Below are positions 1 to 7,974 of a DNA stretch of 64,000 nt, piece by piece. The DNA is from DAIOEK01 sp963828285 (GTDB taxonomy: Bacteria; Chloroflexota; Anaerolineae; Anaerolineales; Anaerolineaceae). The notes under the pieces are model-generated. The model was not told the origin of the DNA, did no database searches, and saw only the letters and a list, made by a program, of their open reading frames with translations. The translations under genes and the position numbers were made by a program. The stretch is taken from positions 1,302,001 to 1,366,000 of the forward strand of contig CAWHEB010000002.1 in NCBI GenBank assembly GCA_963828285.1, in the 5' to 3' direction. The first letter of the stretch is position 1. The number at the start of each line of letters is the position of its first letter.

Positions 1-1
1 A

Positions 2-193
2 GCTGAGGTCGGTGCCATAGCGACTTATAATGCCGCTATCAAAACATGCGTTGCCGAAAGTGACAATGGCACCAGAGAATTATTGGAATCCATCCTGAAA
101 GATGAAGAAGCCCACCTCGATTGGCTGGAAGCTCAATTGGATCAGGTTAATCAGATGGGTATTCAGAATTATCTTGTTGAACAATTGGGATAA
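2..193 (+). CDS. bfr: Bacterioferritin, C-terminal part (cut by window edge)
   Basis: This frame is open from the first bases and stops at 191-193, so only about the last 63 residues are present. They read as the final helices of a bacterioferritin: an Asp-Glu-Glu-Ala-His stretch followed by a Trp-Leu-Glu motif matches the di-iron ligand helix (Glu-x-x-His) and its conserved continuation. Bacterioferritins form 24-mer cages that oxidise and store iron. The 5' part and the start lie outside the window. A perfect hairpin follows 35 bases downstream. Other ferritin-like four-helix proteins share the motif, so the family is safe but the exact class less so. Confidence 0.8.
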   Translation, partial: AEVGAIATYNAAIKTCVAESDNGTRELLESILKDEEAHLDWLEAQLDQVNQMGIQNYLVEQLG

Positions 194-227
194 TCCAAAA
201 ATTTTTCGACATCAGCAGAATATAAAA

Positions 228-257
228 AAACAATCCCACCAAGCTGCGGGATTGTTT
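228..257. terminator. Bidirectional terminator between bfr and the Trx/CcdA gene
   Basis: A perfect 10-bp stem (AAACAATCCC / GGGATTGTTT) with a 10-base loop lies between two convergent genes. The A-rich left side and T-rich right side give a U-tract in both directions. Confidence 0.8.
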
Positions 258-307
258 CATAATTCCAATAATATTATCGACCACAATTTACTAGTAGGGA
301 TTCTGAA

Positions 308-1720
308 CTAATGCTTTTTCTTCTTGCCCCTTGATTGTCCATTGAATTCACTGCCGATATGGATCCCCATGCGTGGAAGAATTACTCGATGGATCAATAA
401 AACCAATCCGGTCAATCCAAATGCAACCAGGAAGATGATCAACGAACCACTAAGTTGATTCATCAACTGTGGATTTACCAACATCACGACTGATAGAGTT
501 AGCATTAAGATGCCCCCGATCAGTTTCAATATCCGGCCTTGTTTTTCTTCAAGTTTAGTAGCTTTTAGTGTGAAAACCGCAGTGAAGAATATGGCCAATT
601 CGTCCAACTGATAGATCGCCATATAAAGGAGAAGAAGTAAGCCAAATGTTAACCACGAAGCGTTGTTCGCATTGAGTAAATTCGTCCAGACTACAGGAAA
701 ACCAGCTGTGCAGGAAAATTCGACGAGTGATACTCCTGCTGCCATGACGATTGTCGCTCCGGCTAATCCCCAAAATGAATCCTGCGCGTCAAGTACTTTG
801 CGCATACTTTTGTAAATACCAGGTTTCTTTTCATCGGAGATTGATAAAGTGACACCCTCTTTGTACCAGAAGTAATCCTTTATATTGATGACGCCAAAGA
901 TGATCGCAATGACGGCAACAATCGCCTGGATGATCCCCTGATAAGGAATGATGGACATCACACTGAATAAACCCAGGATGAAAAGTGCATAAACCAAAGC
1001 AGTCACGCTGATGAAGATCAGACCAATGATGACGATCTTTTTACGTGATCCGGTATGGAGGGTCAATGCGAGCAACATGGATAAAACCCAGATCGAGCAT
1101 GGATTCACGCCGTCGACAAAAGCAATTAACAATGTACTGACCAGTAATGATTGCTTATCAAGATCAACCTTACCAATTAATGGGATATCGATCACATCGG
1201 ACAATCCACCCTGGGTGATCGTTGGCTTGGTTGGTTCAGGTTCAACAGTTGGTACGGAAGCCGCATTATCCGGTTTGGGCAAGTCAGATACGATTGCCCC
1301 TGCATCAACACATCCAATTGCAAGACAACTTTCCACTGTCTGTTGAATTTCTCCCTGGATTTGATCGTTAAAACCAACCCAGTATTTATCTCCTAGAAAC
1401 GTTGTCGGTACAGCCTTGGGTTCAAATCCATATGCTTTAGTAAAGTTTACGAATACATCTCTGTTGGGCTGGCTATTCCAGACTTCATAGAACCGTAACT
1501 CTACATTGGGGTTATTTTTCGCCAAGGCTTCAAGAATTGGTTTTTCTTTTGCACAATGTGGGCATCCATCTCCCCAAAACAGATAGATAATTGCCTTATT
1601 TTCGGTGGAAGGTTGCTCAGATTGAGCTTTAGCTAATCCTGTAAAAAAGAAATTTGCTATTACCCCAGCAAATAAAATAAAGATGATCAGCCAGGTATTG
1701 TTACGAGTTTTGCTTTGCAC
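308..1720 (-). CDS. Thioredoxin-fold / CcdA-DsbD-type membrane redox fusion protein
   Basis: A 470-residue protein with a signal or anchor segment (about residues 10-31), an exported thioredoxin-fold domain with a Cys-Pro-His-Cys active site at residues 53-56, a Pro/Glu-rich linker (about 145-172), and then a polytopic domain of six or more membrane segments. That domain has one cysteine in Asn-Pro-Cys (208) and a second in Ser-Cys-Thr-Ala-Gly-Phe-Pro (337), the paired-cysteine arrangement of CcdA/DsbD electron carriers. It probably moves electrons across the membrane to or from an extracytoplasmic disulfide domain on the same chain. The start is GTG at 1720 with a GGAGG site five bases upstream. 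The physiological partner is unknown. Confidence 0.75.
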   Translation of the reverse strand: MQSKTRNNTWLIIFILFAGVIANFFFTGLAKAQSEQPSTENKAIIYLFWGDGCPHCAKEKPILEALAKNNPNVELRFYEVWNSQPNRDVFVNFTKAYGFEPKAVPTTFLGDKYWVGFNDQIQGEIQQTVESCLAIGCVDAGAIVSDLPKPDNAASVPTVEPEPTKPTITQGGLSDVIDIPLIGKVDLDKQSLLVSTLLIAFVDGVNPCSIWVLSMLLALTLHTGSRKKIVIIGLIFISVTALVYALFILGLFSVMSIIPYQGIIQAIVAVIAIIFGVINIKDYFWYKEGVTLSISDEKKPGIYKSMRKVLDAQDSFWGLAGATIVMAAGVSLVEFSCTAGFPVVWTNLLNANNASWLTFGLLLLLYMAIYQLDELAIFFTAVFTLKATKLEEKQGRILKLIGGILMLTLSVVMLVNPQLMNQLSGSLIIFLVAFGLTGLVLLIHRVILPRMGIHIGSEFNGQSRGKKKKH

Positions 1721-1987
1721 GATGGCCTCCGATGTATGACCGCCCAGAAAATAGTTAAGGAAGCATATACTCAGAAAATGAACAGATTAGATGCGAATTG
1801 TAGGAATTATAAGCGTGTTTCATTAGATTCTGATGAAAACATCATGGATTTTCCACTCTTGGACTATCTATCTGAATAACCAAACAACCTCACAAATTAC
1901 ATATGAATATCCCTTCAAAACTTGTGACACCTTTAATAATTGATTATTATATAATTGTCTAGTCACGTGTATGTTAATGGAGAATGA

Positions 1988-2995
1988 ATGAAAAGAATCG
2001 CATATCGCGGAATAAGTCTGCTGACAATTGCCTTGCTTTTCTTGGCTGCATGTGTTCCTTCGAGGAACTCCTCCGACAAGAACAATCCATATCGTTTAGG
2101 AGCCATATTTCCCGGAGTAATCACAGATGCCGATTACAACAGTATGGGTTTTCTTGGCACTGAAGCAGTGAAACGTGATTTAAAAATAGAGACAGCTTAT
2201 AAAGAAAATGTATCGGTTAGCGATCTCGAACGTACAGTTCGCGACTTTGTACTCACTGGTTCTAATATTATCTGGGTGCATGGTGGACAATTTCTTGATA
2301 AAACCATCGAAATGTCGAATTCCAACCCTGAAATAATCTTCATAGTCGAAGGTGATGCAAAACCCGATAACCTACCTGGAAATGTTTGGTTTATTGACCG
2401 AAATGCTCAAATTGGTTTTTATGGCATTGGAGCGTTAGCAGCAAGAACAACAATCACAAAAAAGGTGGGGTATATTGGCGGAGTAAAATTACCCTTATCA
2501 TATTCTGAAGTCCATGCCATACAACAAGCGATCAACGATTACGGTGAACCGATCGAGTTGATACCCATATGGACCGGTGATTTTAATGATCCCTATTTGG
2601 CACATGAAGTTTCCAACCAGATGATCCTGGATGGCGTGGATGTGATCATTGGTTCTCTCAATCTGGGAATGCAAGGGGTTTTTGAATCCGTCAAAGAAAA
2701 TAAAGACAGAAAAGTCCTGGTAACCGCCAAATATTCTGACAAATCACAATTTGCACCAAATAATTACATCACATCTCTTTTATATGATTTCTCCAAACCT
2801 CTAAAAGATATAGTTTCAAAGATCAAATCAGGAGAAAAAAGCGGGTATTATCCTCTCGGATTTGATACTGGAGTGCGATTGCAAACGCCTCTCACCAATG
2901 TACCACCCTCTGTTAGTATTACCATGGAAGAGATAATCAACAAATTGGTCGCTGGAAAGATCCAGGTCGTAAAAGATGTAAGTCCAATTGAATGA
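1988..2995 (+). CDS. BMP/PnrA-family substrate-binding lipoprotein
   Basis: A 335-residue exported lipoprotein: a short charged start, a hydrophobic stretch and a Leu-Ala-Ala-Cys lipobox with the lipidated cysteine at residue 22. The mature part resembles the basic membrane protein (BMP/PnrA) fold of periplasmic-binding proteins, which capture nucleosides for ABC transporters; the N-terminal motif Gly-Ala-Ile-Phe-Pro-Gly and the Tyr-Asn-Ser-Met-Gly region fit it. No permease or ATPase gene lies beside it, so it is an orphan here and the ligand cannot be read. GGAG sits seven bases before the ATG, and a TATAAT box lies at 1950-1955. Confidence 0.7.
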   Translation: MKRIAYRGISLLTIALLFLAACVPSRNSSDKNNPYRLGAIFPGVITDADYNSMGFLGTEAVKRDLKIETAYKENVSVSDLERTVRDFVLTGSNIIWVHGGQFLDKTIEMSNSNPEIIFIVEGDAKPDNLPGNVWFIDRNAQIGFYGIGALAARTTITKKVGYIGGVKLPLSYSEVHAIQQAINDYGEPIELIPIWTGDFNDPYLAHEVSNQMILDGVDVIIGSLNLGMQGVFESVKENKDRKVLVTAKYSDKSQFAPNNYITSLLYDFSKPLKDIVSKIKSGEKSGYYPLGFDTGVRLQTPLTNVPPSVSITMEEIINKLVAGKIQVVKDVSPIE

Positions 2996-3171
2996 TGCTT
3001 TACCCCAGATTCCCCAACCTTTAAATCCTTCTTATAAAATCAATATCGCATGGATATTTTGCAACGGAACTATTTCTATGAATTTTCGTCATACATACAA
3101 AATCCTGAACCCTTAGAAGCTGACCATTGAGCAGGGTATTCAAAATGGACTAGATCCATCCACTTAAATGT

Positions 3172-3177
3172 TATAAT
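3172..3177 (+). promoter_or_regulatory. -10 box of vanW-like gene, probably leaderless
   Basis: A perfect TATAAT ends eight bases before the ATG at 3186 and there is no Shine-Dalgarno between them. Transcription from this box would begin at or next to the start codon, giving a leaderless or near-leaderless mRNA. No convincing -35 box is seen at the usual distance. Confidence 0.5.
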
Positions 3178-3185
3178 TTTTCTTC

Positions 3186-5030
3186 ATGTCAAACACAATA
3201 TTTATAAAACAAACACGAGAGACACCATCGACATCGATACCAGTACTGATTATCGGCTATATTTCCGTTTTATTTCTCGGTACATTAATCCTCGGGATTG
3301 GATACTCGTTGCTGTATTCTGGAAGAATTCTTCCGGGAATATCAGTAGGAAATACAAACATTAGCGGATTGTCTCTTGAAGATGCTGCAATAAAAATTGC
3401 CACACAGATCGACTACCCATCCAGGGGTAATATAAAAATGACCTATGGAGATCAATCATGGGATGCAACTCCACTGCAGTTGGGGTATTTCGTGGATGCA
3501 ACCGAATCTGCCCGGAAAGCAATGTCCTATGGACGAAGCGGATTTGTCTTTACCCGATTGATTTCCCAGTTGACCACCCGGATGATTGGAACCAACCTAT
3601 CACCAGTCTACATTCACGATCAAAGGTCCACACAACAAGCACTGATTCAAATTGCCAATGACATCGACAAACCTATCAAAGAAGCTAGTCTGAAATTGAA
3701 TGGTTTGGAGATCACCGTCGAAAAGGGGGAATATGGCAGACACTTGGATATCCCCGCGATGATGGAGATCCTAAAAGTACAGTTGAGTACACAGCAGAAT
3801 GGCACTCTGCCACTCGTGGTCAGAGAACAAAGTCCATTGGTGGTTGATCTTACTCCACAAGTTGAACAACTCACCAGTATCCTCAAGTCTCCGGTTACTA
3901 TATCAATTCCACAAGCGCAAAGCGGGGAAGCAGGTCCCTGGCAAATCGATCAGATGACCCTTTCCGGGTTGATCCAATTTATCCCGCCAGACCCATCCAC
4001 TGGAAAAAGCCTCTCTCTTGAAGTCAACCAACAGGCATTATCGGTTTATCTCCAAAGTATCGCAGATACCATCAATAGACAGCCTGAAAATGCACGTTTT
4101 ATATTCAATGATGATACAAGAAAATTGGATCTCATCCAAAATGGAAAGATTGGCCGCCAGTTCAATTTGGATGCATCTGTCTCAGAAATATCTAGAGCTA
4201 TTTTGAATGGCGAACATGAAGTGAATCTTTCCATGGTCACCACTCAGCCGGCGGTTCCCGATTCTGCGCAAGCTGAAGAATACGGCATCAAAGAATTGAT
4301 CCATCAGGAAGTATCGTATTTTTACGGATCTAGCGGATCTCGCATCAGCAATATCCGAACGGCAGCCAGTAAATTCCACGGAGTCATGGTTCCTCCAGGA
4401 GGAATCCTATCCATGGCTGAAGTCATGGGTGATGTCAGCCTTGATAATGGGTACGAAGAAGCACTGATCATCTTCGGAGATCAGACCATTAAAGGTGTCG
4501 GAGGAGGAGTATGCCAGGTGAGTACAACCCTCTTCAGGGCAGCATTCTTCACAGGATTCCCTATTTTGGAACGTTGGGCTCATGCCTACCGCGTCGGATA
4601 TTATGAACAGACCGCCAATGGCAGTACTAATCCAAGTCTGGCTGGTTTGGACGCTACTGTGTTTGTTCCAGTTGTGGATATGAAATTCAAAAACGATTCC
4701 CCCTACTGGTTATTAATGGAGACCTACGTTACAGATTCGTCTATCACTTGGAAGTTTTACTCAACTAACGATGGTCGAACAGTCGAAATGGAGACCACTG
4801 GTCCAAGGAATATCAAAGACGCTCCGAAAGCTTCATACACAGAAAATCCAGATTTGGCGAAAGGGAAGATCAAGCAGATTGATTATTCCGCTGACGGAGC
4901 TGACATAAACGTTGATCGGACAGTTTATAAAGATGGGCAAATCTATTTTCAAGATAGCTTCCAAACTCATTATGTTCCCTGGCAGGCAAAATTTGAATAT
5001 GGTCCCGGAACAAAAATACCAAAGAAATGA
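3186..5030 (+). CDS. VanW-family cell-wall protein with peptidoglycan-binding repeats
   Basis: A 614-residue envelope protein. One membrane segment (about residues 17-42) is followed by two YoaR-type putative peptidoglycan-binding domains (about 50-180 and 210-340) and a VanW domain (about 365-520). The VanW domain has the hallmark Gly-Val-Gly-Gly-Gly-Val-Cys-Gln-Val-Ser-Thr-Thr run, and a shorter G5-like tail follows. VanW was named from vancomycin-resistance clusters, but most chromosomal members, as here, stand alone and have no shown role in resistance; a function in wall maintenance is inferred. No VanHAX-type genes are nearby. Confidence 0.85.
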   Translation: MSNTIFIKQTRETPSTSIPVLIIGYISVLFLGTLILGIGYSLLYSGRILPGISVGNTNISGLSLEDAAIKIATQIDYPSRGNIKMTYGDQSWDATPLQLGYFVDATESARKAMSYGRSGFVFTRLISQLTTRMIGTNLSPVYIHDQRSTQQALIQIANDIDKPIKEASLKLNGLEITVEKGEYGRHLDIPAMMEILKVQLSTQQNGTLPLVVREQSPLVVDLTPQVEQLTSILKSPVTISIPQAQSGEAGPWQIDQMTLSGLIQFIPPDPSTGKSLSLEVNQQALSVYLQSIADTINRQPENARFIFNDDTRKLDLIQNGKIGRQFNLDASVSEISRAILNGEHEVNLSMVTTQPAVPDSAQAEEYGIKELIHQEVSYFYGSSGSRISNIRTAASKFHGVMVPPGGILSMAEVMGDVSLDNGYEEALIIFGDQTIKGVGGGVCQVSTTLFRAAFFTGFPILERWAHAYRVGYYEQTANGSTNPSLAGLDATVFVPVVDMKFKNDSPYWLLMETYVTDSSITWKFYSTNDGRTVEMETTGPRNIKDAPKASYTENPDLAKGKIKQIDYSADGADINVDRTVYKDGQIYFQDSFQTHYVPWQAKFEYGPGTKIPKK

Positions 5031-5111
5031 GATCTAAACATCCTGGTATTTCTCACGAAAAGACATCTGACTGGTTTATGGTAAGATTAATTGCATCAGC
5101 ACGGAGGAATT

Positions 5112-5333
5112 ATGGTACATCCTGACCTATTGGAAATACTTCGCTGTCCCGCTTGCGTTAAAGAAAATGACGGGATTTTAAAGTTGGAACATGAATGTTG
5201 GCTGGTTTGTCAGAATTGCGGAAGAAAGTACCCAATCTCTGAGGATATACCTGTCATGCTTATTGATGAAGGTGATAAGTGGATTTCGACAAGTGTAAAA
5301 GACTTGCCTGTTCCACCCCCGTCTTTCAATTAA
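5112..5333 (+). CDS. Trm112-like zinc-ribbon protein
   Basis: A 73-residue protein beginning Met-Val-His-Pro, with Cys-Pro-Ala-Cys near residue 14 and Cys-Gln-Asn-Cys-Gly about 23 residues later, then the Tyr-Pro-Ile-x-x-x-Ile-Pro-Val-Met motif. This is the standard Trm112 (UPF0434/YcaR) fold, a small zinc-binding activator of methyltransferases in eukaryotes and archaea whose bacterial role is less clear. The ATG at 5112 is preferred over an in-frame ATG at 5091 because GGAGG lies at 5103-5107, four bases upstream. Confidence 0.85.
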   Translation: MVHPDLLEILRCPACVKENDGILKLEHECWLVCQNCGRKYPISEDIPVMLIDEGDKWISTSVKDLPVPPPSFN

Positions 5334-5450
5334 TTTCATTTTATTATCTAAAAGATCAACTCATCCATTCCGTTCTCTCGGGCGGGCTGGTACTTCTCTT
5401 GCAACAATCCGGGAAGGTTTTCACTCCGGAATCATAGGTATCAAAATCAT

Positions 5451-6896
5451 ATGTCACAACCTCGTAACCCAAGATCACGCAATCGCATGTCAGACAAAAC
5501 TTTCAAAACGGTTATTTTCGCAGGTTTCGGTCTGCTTGCTATTGTTGGTGCAATCGTTGCTTTCTTTACCGTTCGAAGTATCGTCTCGCAATGGACCTTA
5601 GGCACTCTGCCAGGCGCTCCCAGTTTGGCAGAAGCCACACCAGGTGTCAATGCCTCGGGCACCTCGTTCCCTGCAACTGGTGACCTGTTACAGCCATCAG
5701 GCGGTCCGACTCCTCAACCTTGGGATGGTTCGAGCAGAGTAACCATTCTCATCATGGGTTTGGATTATGATGATACTGAAGCTCGCAAGATCCCCAGAAC
5801 CGATTCCATGTGGGTTGTCTCCATGGATCCCCAGACAAGAACCGCGGGGATGATGTCAATTCCCCGGGATACCTGGGTAAATATTCCTGGTTTTGATTAT
5901 GCAAAAATTAACACCGCCTATTTCCTTGGCGAGTCCTATAAACTCCCTGGTGGCGGTGCTGGTTTGGCTATGGAAACTGTTGAAAACTTCCTCGGAGTAC
6001 CTATCAATTATTATGCCCAGATTGATTTTGACGCCTTCGTCAAGTTTATTGATGAAATTGGCGGGGTAACAATCGATGTCAAACAGAAAATGAAGGTGGG
6101 CGTGTTGGGTAGAGAAAAACAGGGATTTACGAAAGAAACTGTCGTGATCAAACCTGGCGTTCAAACCCTGGATGGCGCAACTGCTCTGGCGTATGCCAGA
6201 GACCGTCACGCAACTGCGGGATCGGATTTCGACCGGTCTGCCCGTCAGCAGCAGGTGATTAGATCTGTCCGACAGAAAATTCTCTCATTGAATATGTTAC
6301 CCACTTTGATCAGTAAAGCACCAAAACTATATTCTGATCTCTCACAGGGAGTAAAAACAAATCTTTCCCTGGATCAGATCATCCAACTTGCTCTCTATGC
6401 ATCTCAGGTGCCTGGTAAGAATATTCATTACGGATTATTGGGTGCTGATTCCGCAGTAGGTGGAATGTCACCAGATGGGCAATCCATCCTGATCCCGATC
6501 ATGGATATTGTCCGAACTGTTCGTGATGCCACATTTGCCACCGGAGGTCCCTTGGGTCCCGGAATAGTATCCGCCGACCCGACTGAATTGCTAAAACAGG
6601 AGCAAGCGCGGGTGTCCATTCGGAATGGAAGCTATGAACCAGGGTTGGCAGAGACTTCGACCAATTACTTTAAGGGACAAGGGTTGAATGTAGTTGAATA
6701 TGGCAATGACAACCCTTCTGATGCATCCTATGTGATCGATATTACCGGAAAGCCTAATACGATCAGTTACCTGGTGAGCGTTCTGAGACTAAGCCCAGCA
6801 CAAATCCGTAATGCGGCTTATGATCCAAACTCACCTGTGGATGTTATCGTCGTCCTTGGTAATGATTGGGCAAAACAGAATCCGATCAACCAGTAA
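5451..6896 (+). CDS. LytR-CpsA-Psr (LCP) family glycopolymer transferase
   Basis: A 481-residue single-pass membrane protein: a basic cytoplasmic N-terminus, a membrane helix at about residues 22-46, a Ser/Thr/Pro-rich linker, the LCP catalytic domain (about 95-300) and a C-terminal LytR_C domain (about 385-475). The catalytic domain contains Arg-Thr-Asp-Ser and Ser-Ile-Pro-Arg-Asp-Thr-Trp motifs and the Tyr-Ala-Arg-Asp-Arg segment that bind the pyrophosphate lipid. LCP enzymes attach secondary wall polymers to peptidoglycan or other surface acceptors. An in-frame ATG at 5487 is possible, but neither start has a strong ribosome-binding site. A strong terminator follows at 6925. Confidence 0.88.
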   Translation: MSQPRNPRSRNRMSDKTFKTVIFAGFGLLAIVGAIVAFFTVRSIVSQWTLGTLPGAPSLAEATPGVNASGTSFPATGDLLQPSGGPTPQPWDGSSRVTILIMGLDYDDTEARKIPRTDSMWVVSMDPQTRTAGMMSIPRDTWVNIPGFDYAKINTAYFLGESYKLPGGGAGLAMETVENFLGVPINYYAQIDFDAFVKFIDEIGGVTIDVKQKMKVGVLGREKQGFTKETVVIKPGVQTLDGATALAYARDRHATAGSDFDRSARQQQVIRSVRQKILSLNMLPTLISKAPKLYSDLSQGVKTNLSLDQIIQLALYASQVPGKNIHYGLLGADSAVGGMSPDGQSILIPIMDIVRTVRDATFATGGPLGPGIVSADPTELLKQEQARVSIRNGSYEPGLAETSTNYFKGQGLNVVEYGNDNPSDASYVIDITGKPNTISYLVSVLRLSPAQIRNAAYDPNSPVDVIVVLGNDWAKQNPINQ

Positions 6897-6924
6897 TCGA
6901 AAAATTTACTATTTTGCAAAATAT

Positions 6925-6956
6925 CAAACACCGAATTTTCTTCGGTGTTTGTTTTT
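6925..6956 (+). terminator. Rho-independent terminator after LCP gene
   Basis: A 10-bp stem CAAACACCGA / TCGGTGTTTG with a short T-rich loop, followed by a T run, 28 bases after the LCP stop codon. Confidence 0.85.
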
Positions 6957-7041
6957 ATGAGATACTAATTAACCAAACAACTGCAATCTTGCTCAGATAA
7001 CCATATAATTAGAACATAATTCAATGTGTACAGAGTAAATA

Positions 7042-7467
7042 ATGAACATATACTTCTCATGCTCCATTACTGGTGGACGCCAGGATCAACATATTTACGC
7101 CCGGATTGTTGAATATCTAATTGATCATGACCATGTTGTACCCACCGCCGACCTGGCAAATCCTGATATTCTTATCGAAGAAAACAAGGTTTCCGCAGAA
7201 GAAGTCTATTCTCGTGATATTGAATGGGTGGATGACTGCGATGTTGTAATCGCAGAAGTCAGCACCCCGTCTCATGGTGTTGGCTATGAGATCGCCTATG
7301 CGCTTTCAAAGAACAAACCGGTTTTGTGTCTATACGAAAAGGGGAAACGGATCAGCAAAATGCTGCTCGGCAACCACCAAACTGGCTTTACCATTCATGT
7401 GTATTCAGATTATTCGGAATGCTTGAATATTATCAATGGTTTTCTTGGCGAGTGTACCAGCAAATAA
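7042..7467 (+). CDS. Nucleoside 2-deoxyribosyltransferase-like (DNPH1-type) hydrolase
   Basis: A 141-residue protein with an N-terminal Tyr-Phe-Ser-Cys-Ser-Ile-Thr-Gly-Gly-Arg nucleotide-binding loop. A Trp-Val-Asp-Asp-Cys-Asp-Val-Val-Ile-Ala-Glu segment and then Ser-His-Gly-Val-Gly-Tyr-Glu-Ile-Ala-Tyr-Ala carry the likely catalytic Glu pair. This matches the nucleoside 2-deoxyribosyltransferase superfamily and especially Rcl/DNPH1 enzymes, which cleave deoxynucleoside 5'-monophosphates. A salvage or pool-cleaning role is inferred. It lies 44 bases before ridA on the same strand and may share its transcript. A TATAAT box is at 7004-7009. Confidence 0.75.
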   Translation: MNIYFSCSITGGRQDQHIYARIVEYLIDHDHVVPTADLANPDILIEENKVSAEEVYSRDIEWVDDCDVVIAEVSTPSHGVGYEIAYALSKNKPVLCLYEKGKRISKMLLGNHQTGFTIHVYSDYSECLNIINGFLGECTSK

Positions 7468-7510
7468 TTATGTGTGAACATCTAGTAATTTTAAATCCAG
7501 GAGGATTAAC

Positions 7511-7894
7511 ATGGTAAGAATTCCCGTATCTAGCCCAGATGCACCTAAAGCAATTGGTCCCTATTCACAAGCTGTGAGAGCTGGAAATCTGGTTTATCTA
7601 TCTGGACAGACTCCAATCGATCCATCAACCGGGAAATTGGTTGATGGCGATATCGCCTTACAAACCGGAAGAGTCTTCGCAAATTTGGGCTATGTCTTGA
7701 AAGAAGCCGGTCTGACTTTCGAAAACGTTGTAAAAGTGAATGTGTACTTAACAGATATGAAAAATTTCGCAGCAATGAATGAAGTATACGGTATTCAATT
7801 TACAGCCCCATTCCCAGCCAGAACGACGGTAGCAGTTGCTGCGTTACCATTAAATGCTTTGATCGAAATTGAGATGATCGCCCTACGCGAGTAG
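7511..7894 (+). CDS. ridA: RidA family reactive enamine/imine deaminase
   Basis: A 127-residue protein, the usual RidA (YjgF/YER057c/UK114) length. It has the family's Ala-Ile-Gly-Pro-Tyr-Ser-Gln-Ala start, Leu-Ser-Gly-Gln-Thr-Pro, a Val-Lys-Val-Asn-Val-Tyr-Leu-Thr-Asp segment and the Pro-Ala-Arg-Thr-Thr-Val substrate-binding Arg near residue 105, followed by the C-terminal Glu in Ile-Glu-Met-Ile-Ala. RidA trimers hydrolyse 2-aminoacrylate and related enamines made by PLP enzymes. An AGGAGG site precedes the ATG. Highly conserved, so confidence is high. Confidence 0.93.
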   Translation: MVRIPVSSPDAPKAIGPYSQAVRAGNLVYLSGQTPIDPSTGKLVDGDIALQTGRVFANLGYVLKEAGLTFENVVKVNVYLTDMKNFAAMNEVYGIQFTAPFPARTTVAVAALPLNALIEIEMIALRE

Positions 7895-7974
7895 TAGAAC
7901 TCCCCTAAATATATAATCTTTCATTCTTCTGAGATGATCAGATCTTGGAAATTGAAACAAACGGAGAACGCTTT

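Noticed and set aside
3186..5030. Vancomycin resistance gene
   Set aside because: VanW-domain proteins are common chromosomal wall proteins; no vanHAX ligase or sensor genes are present.
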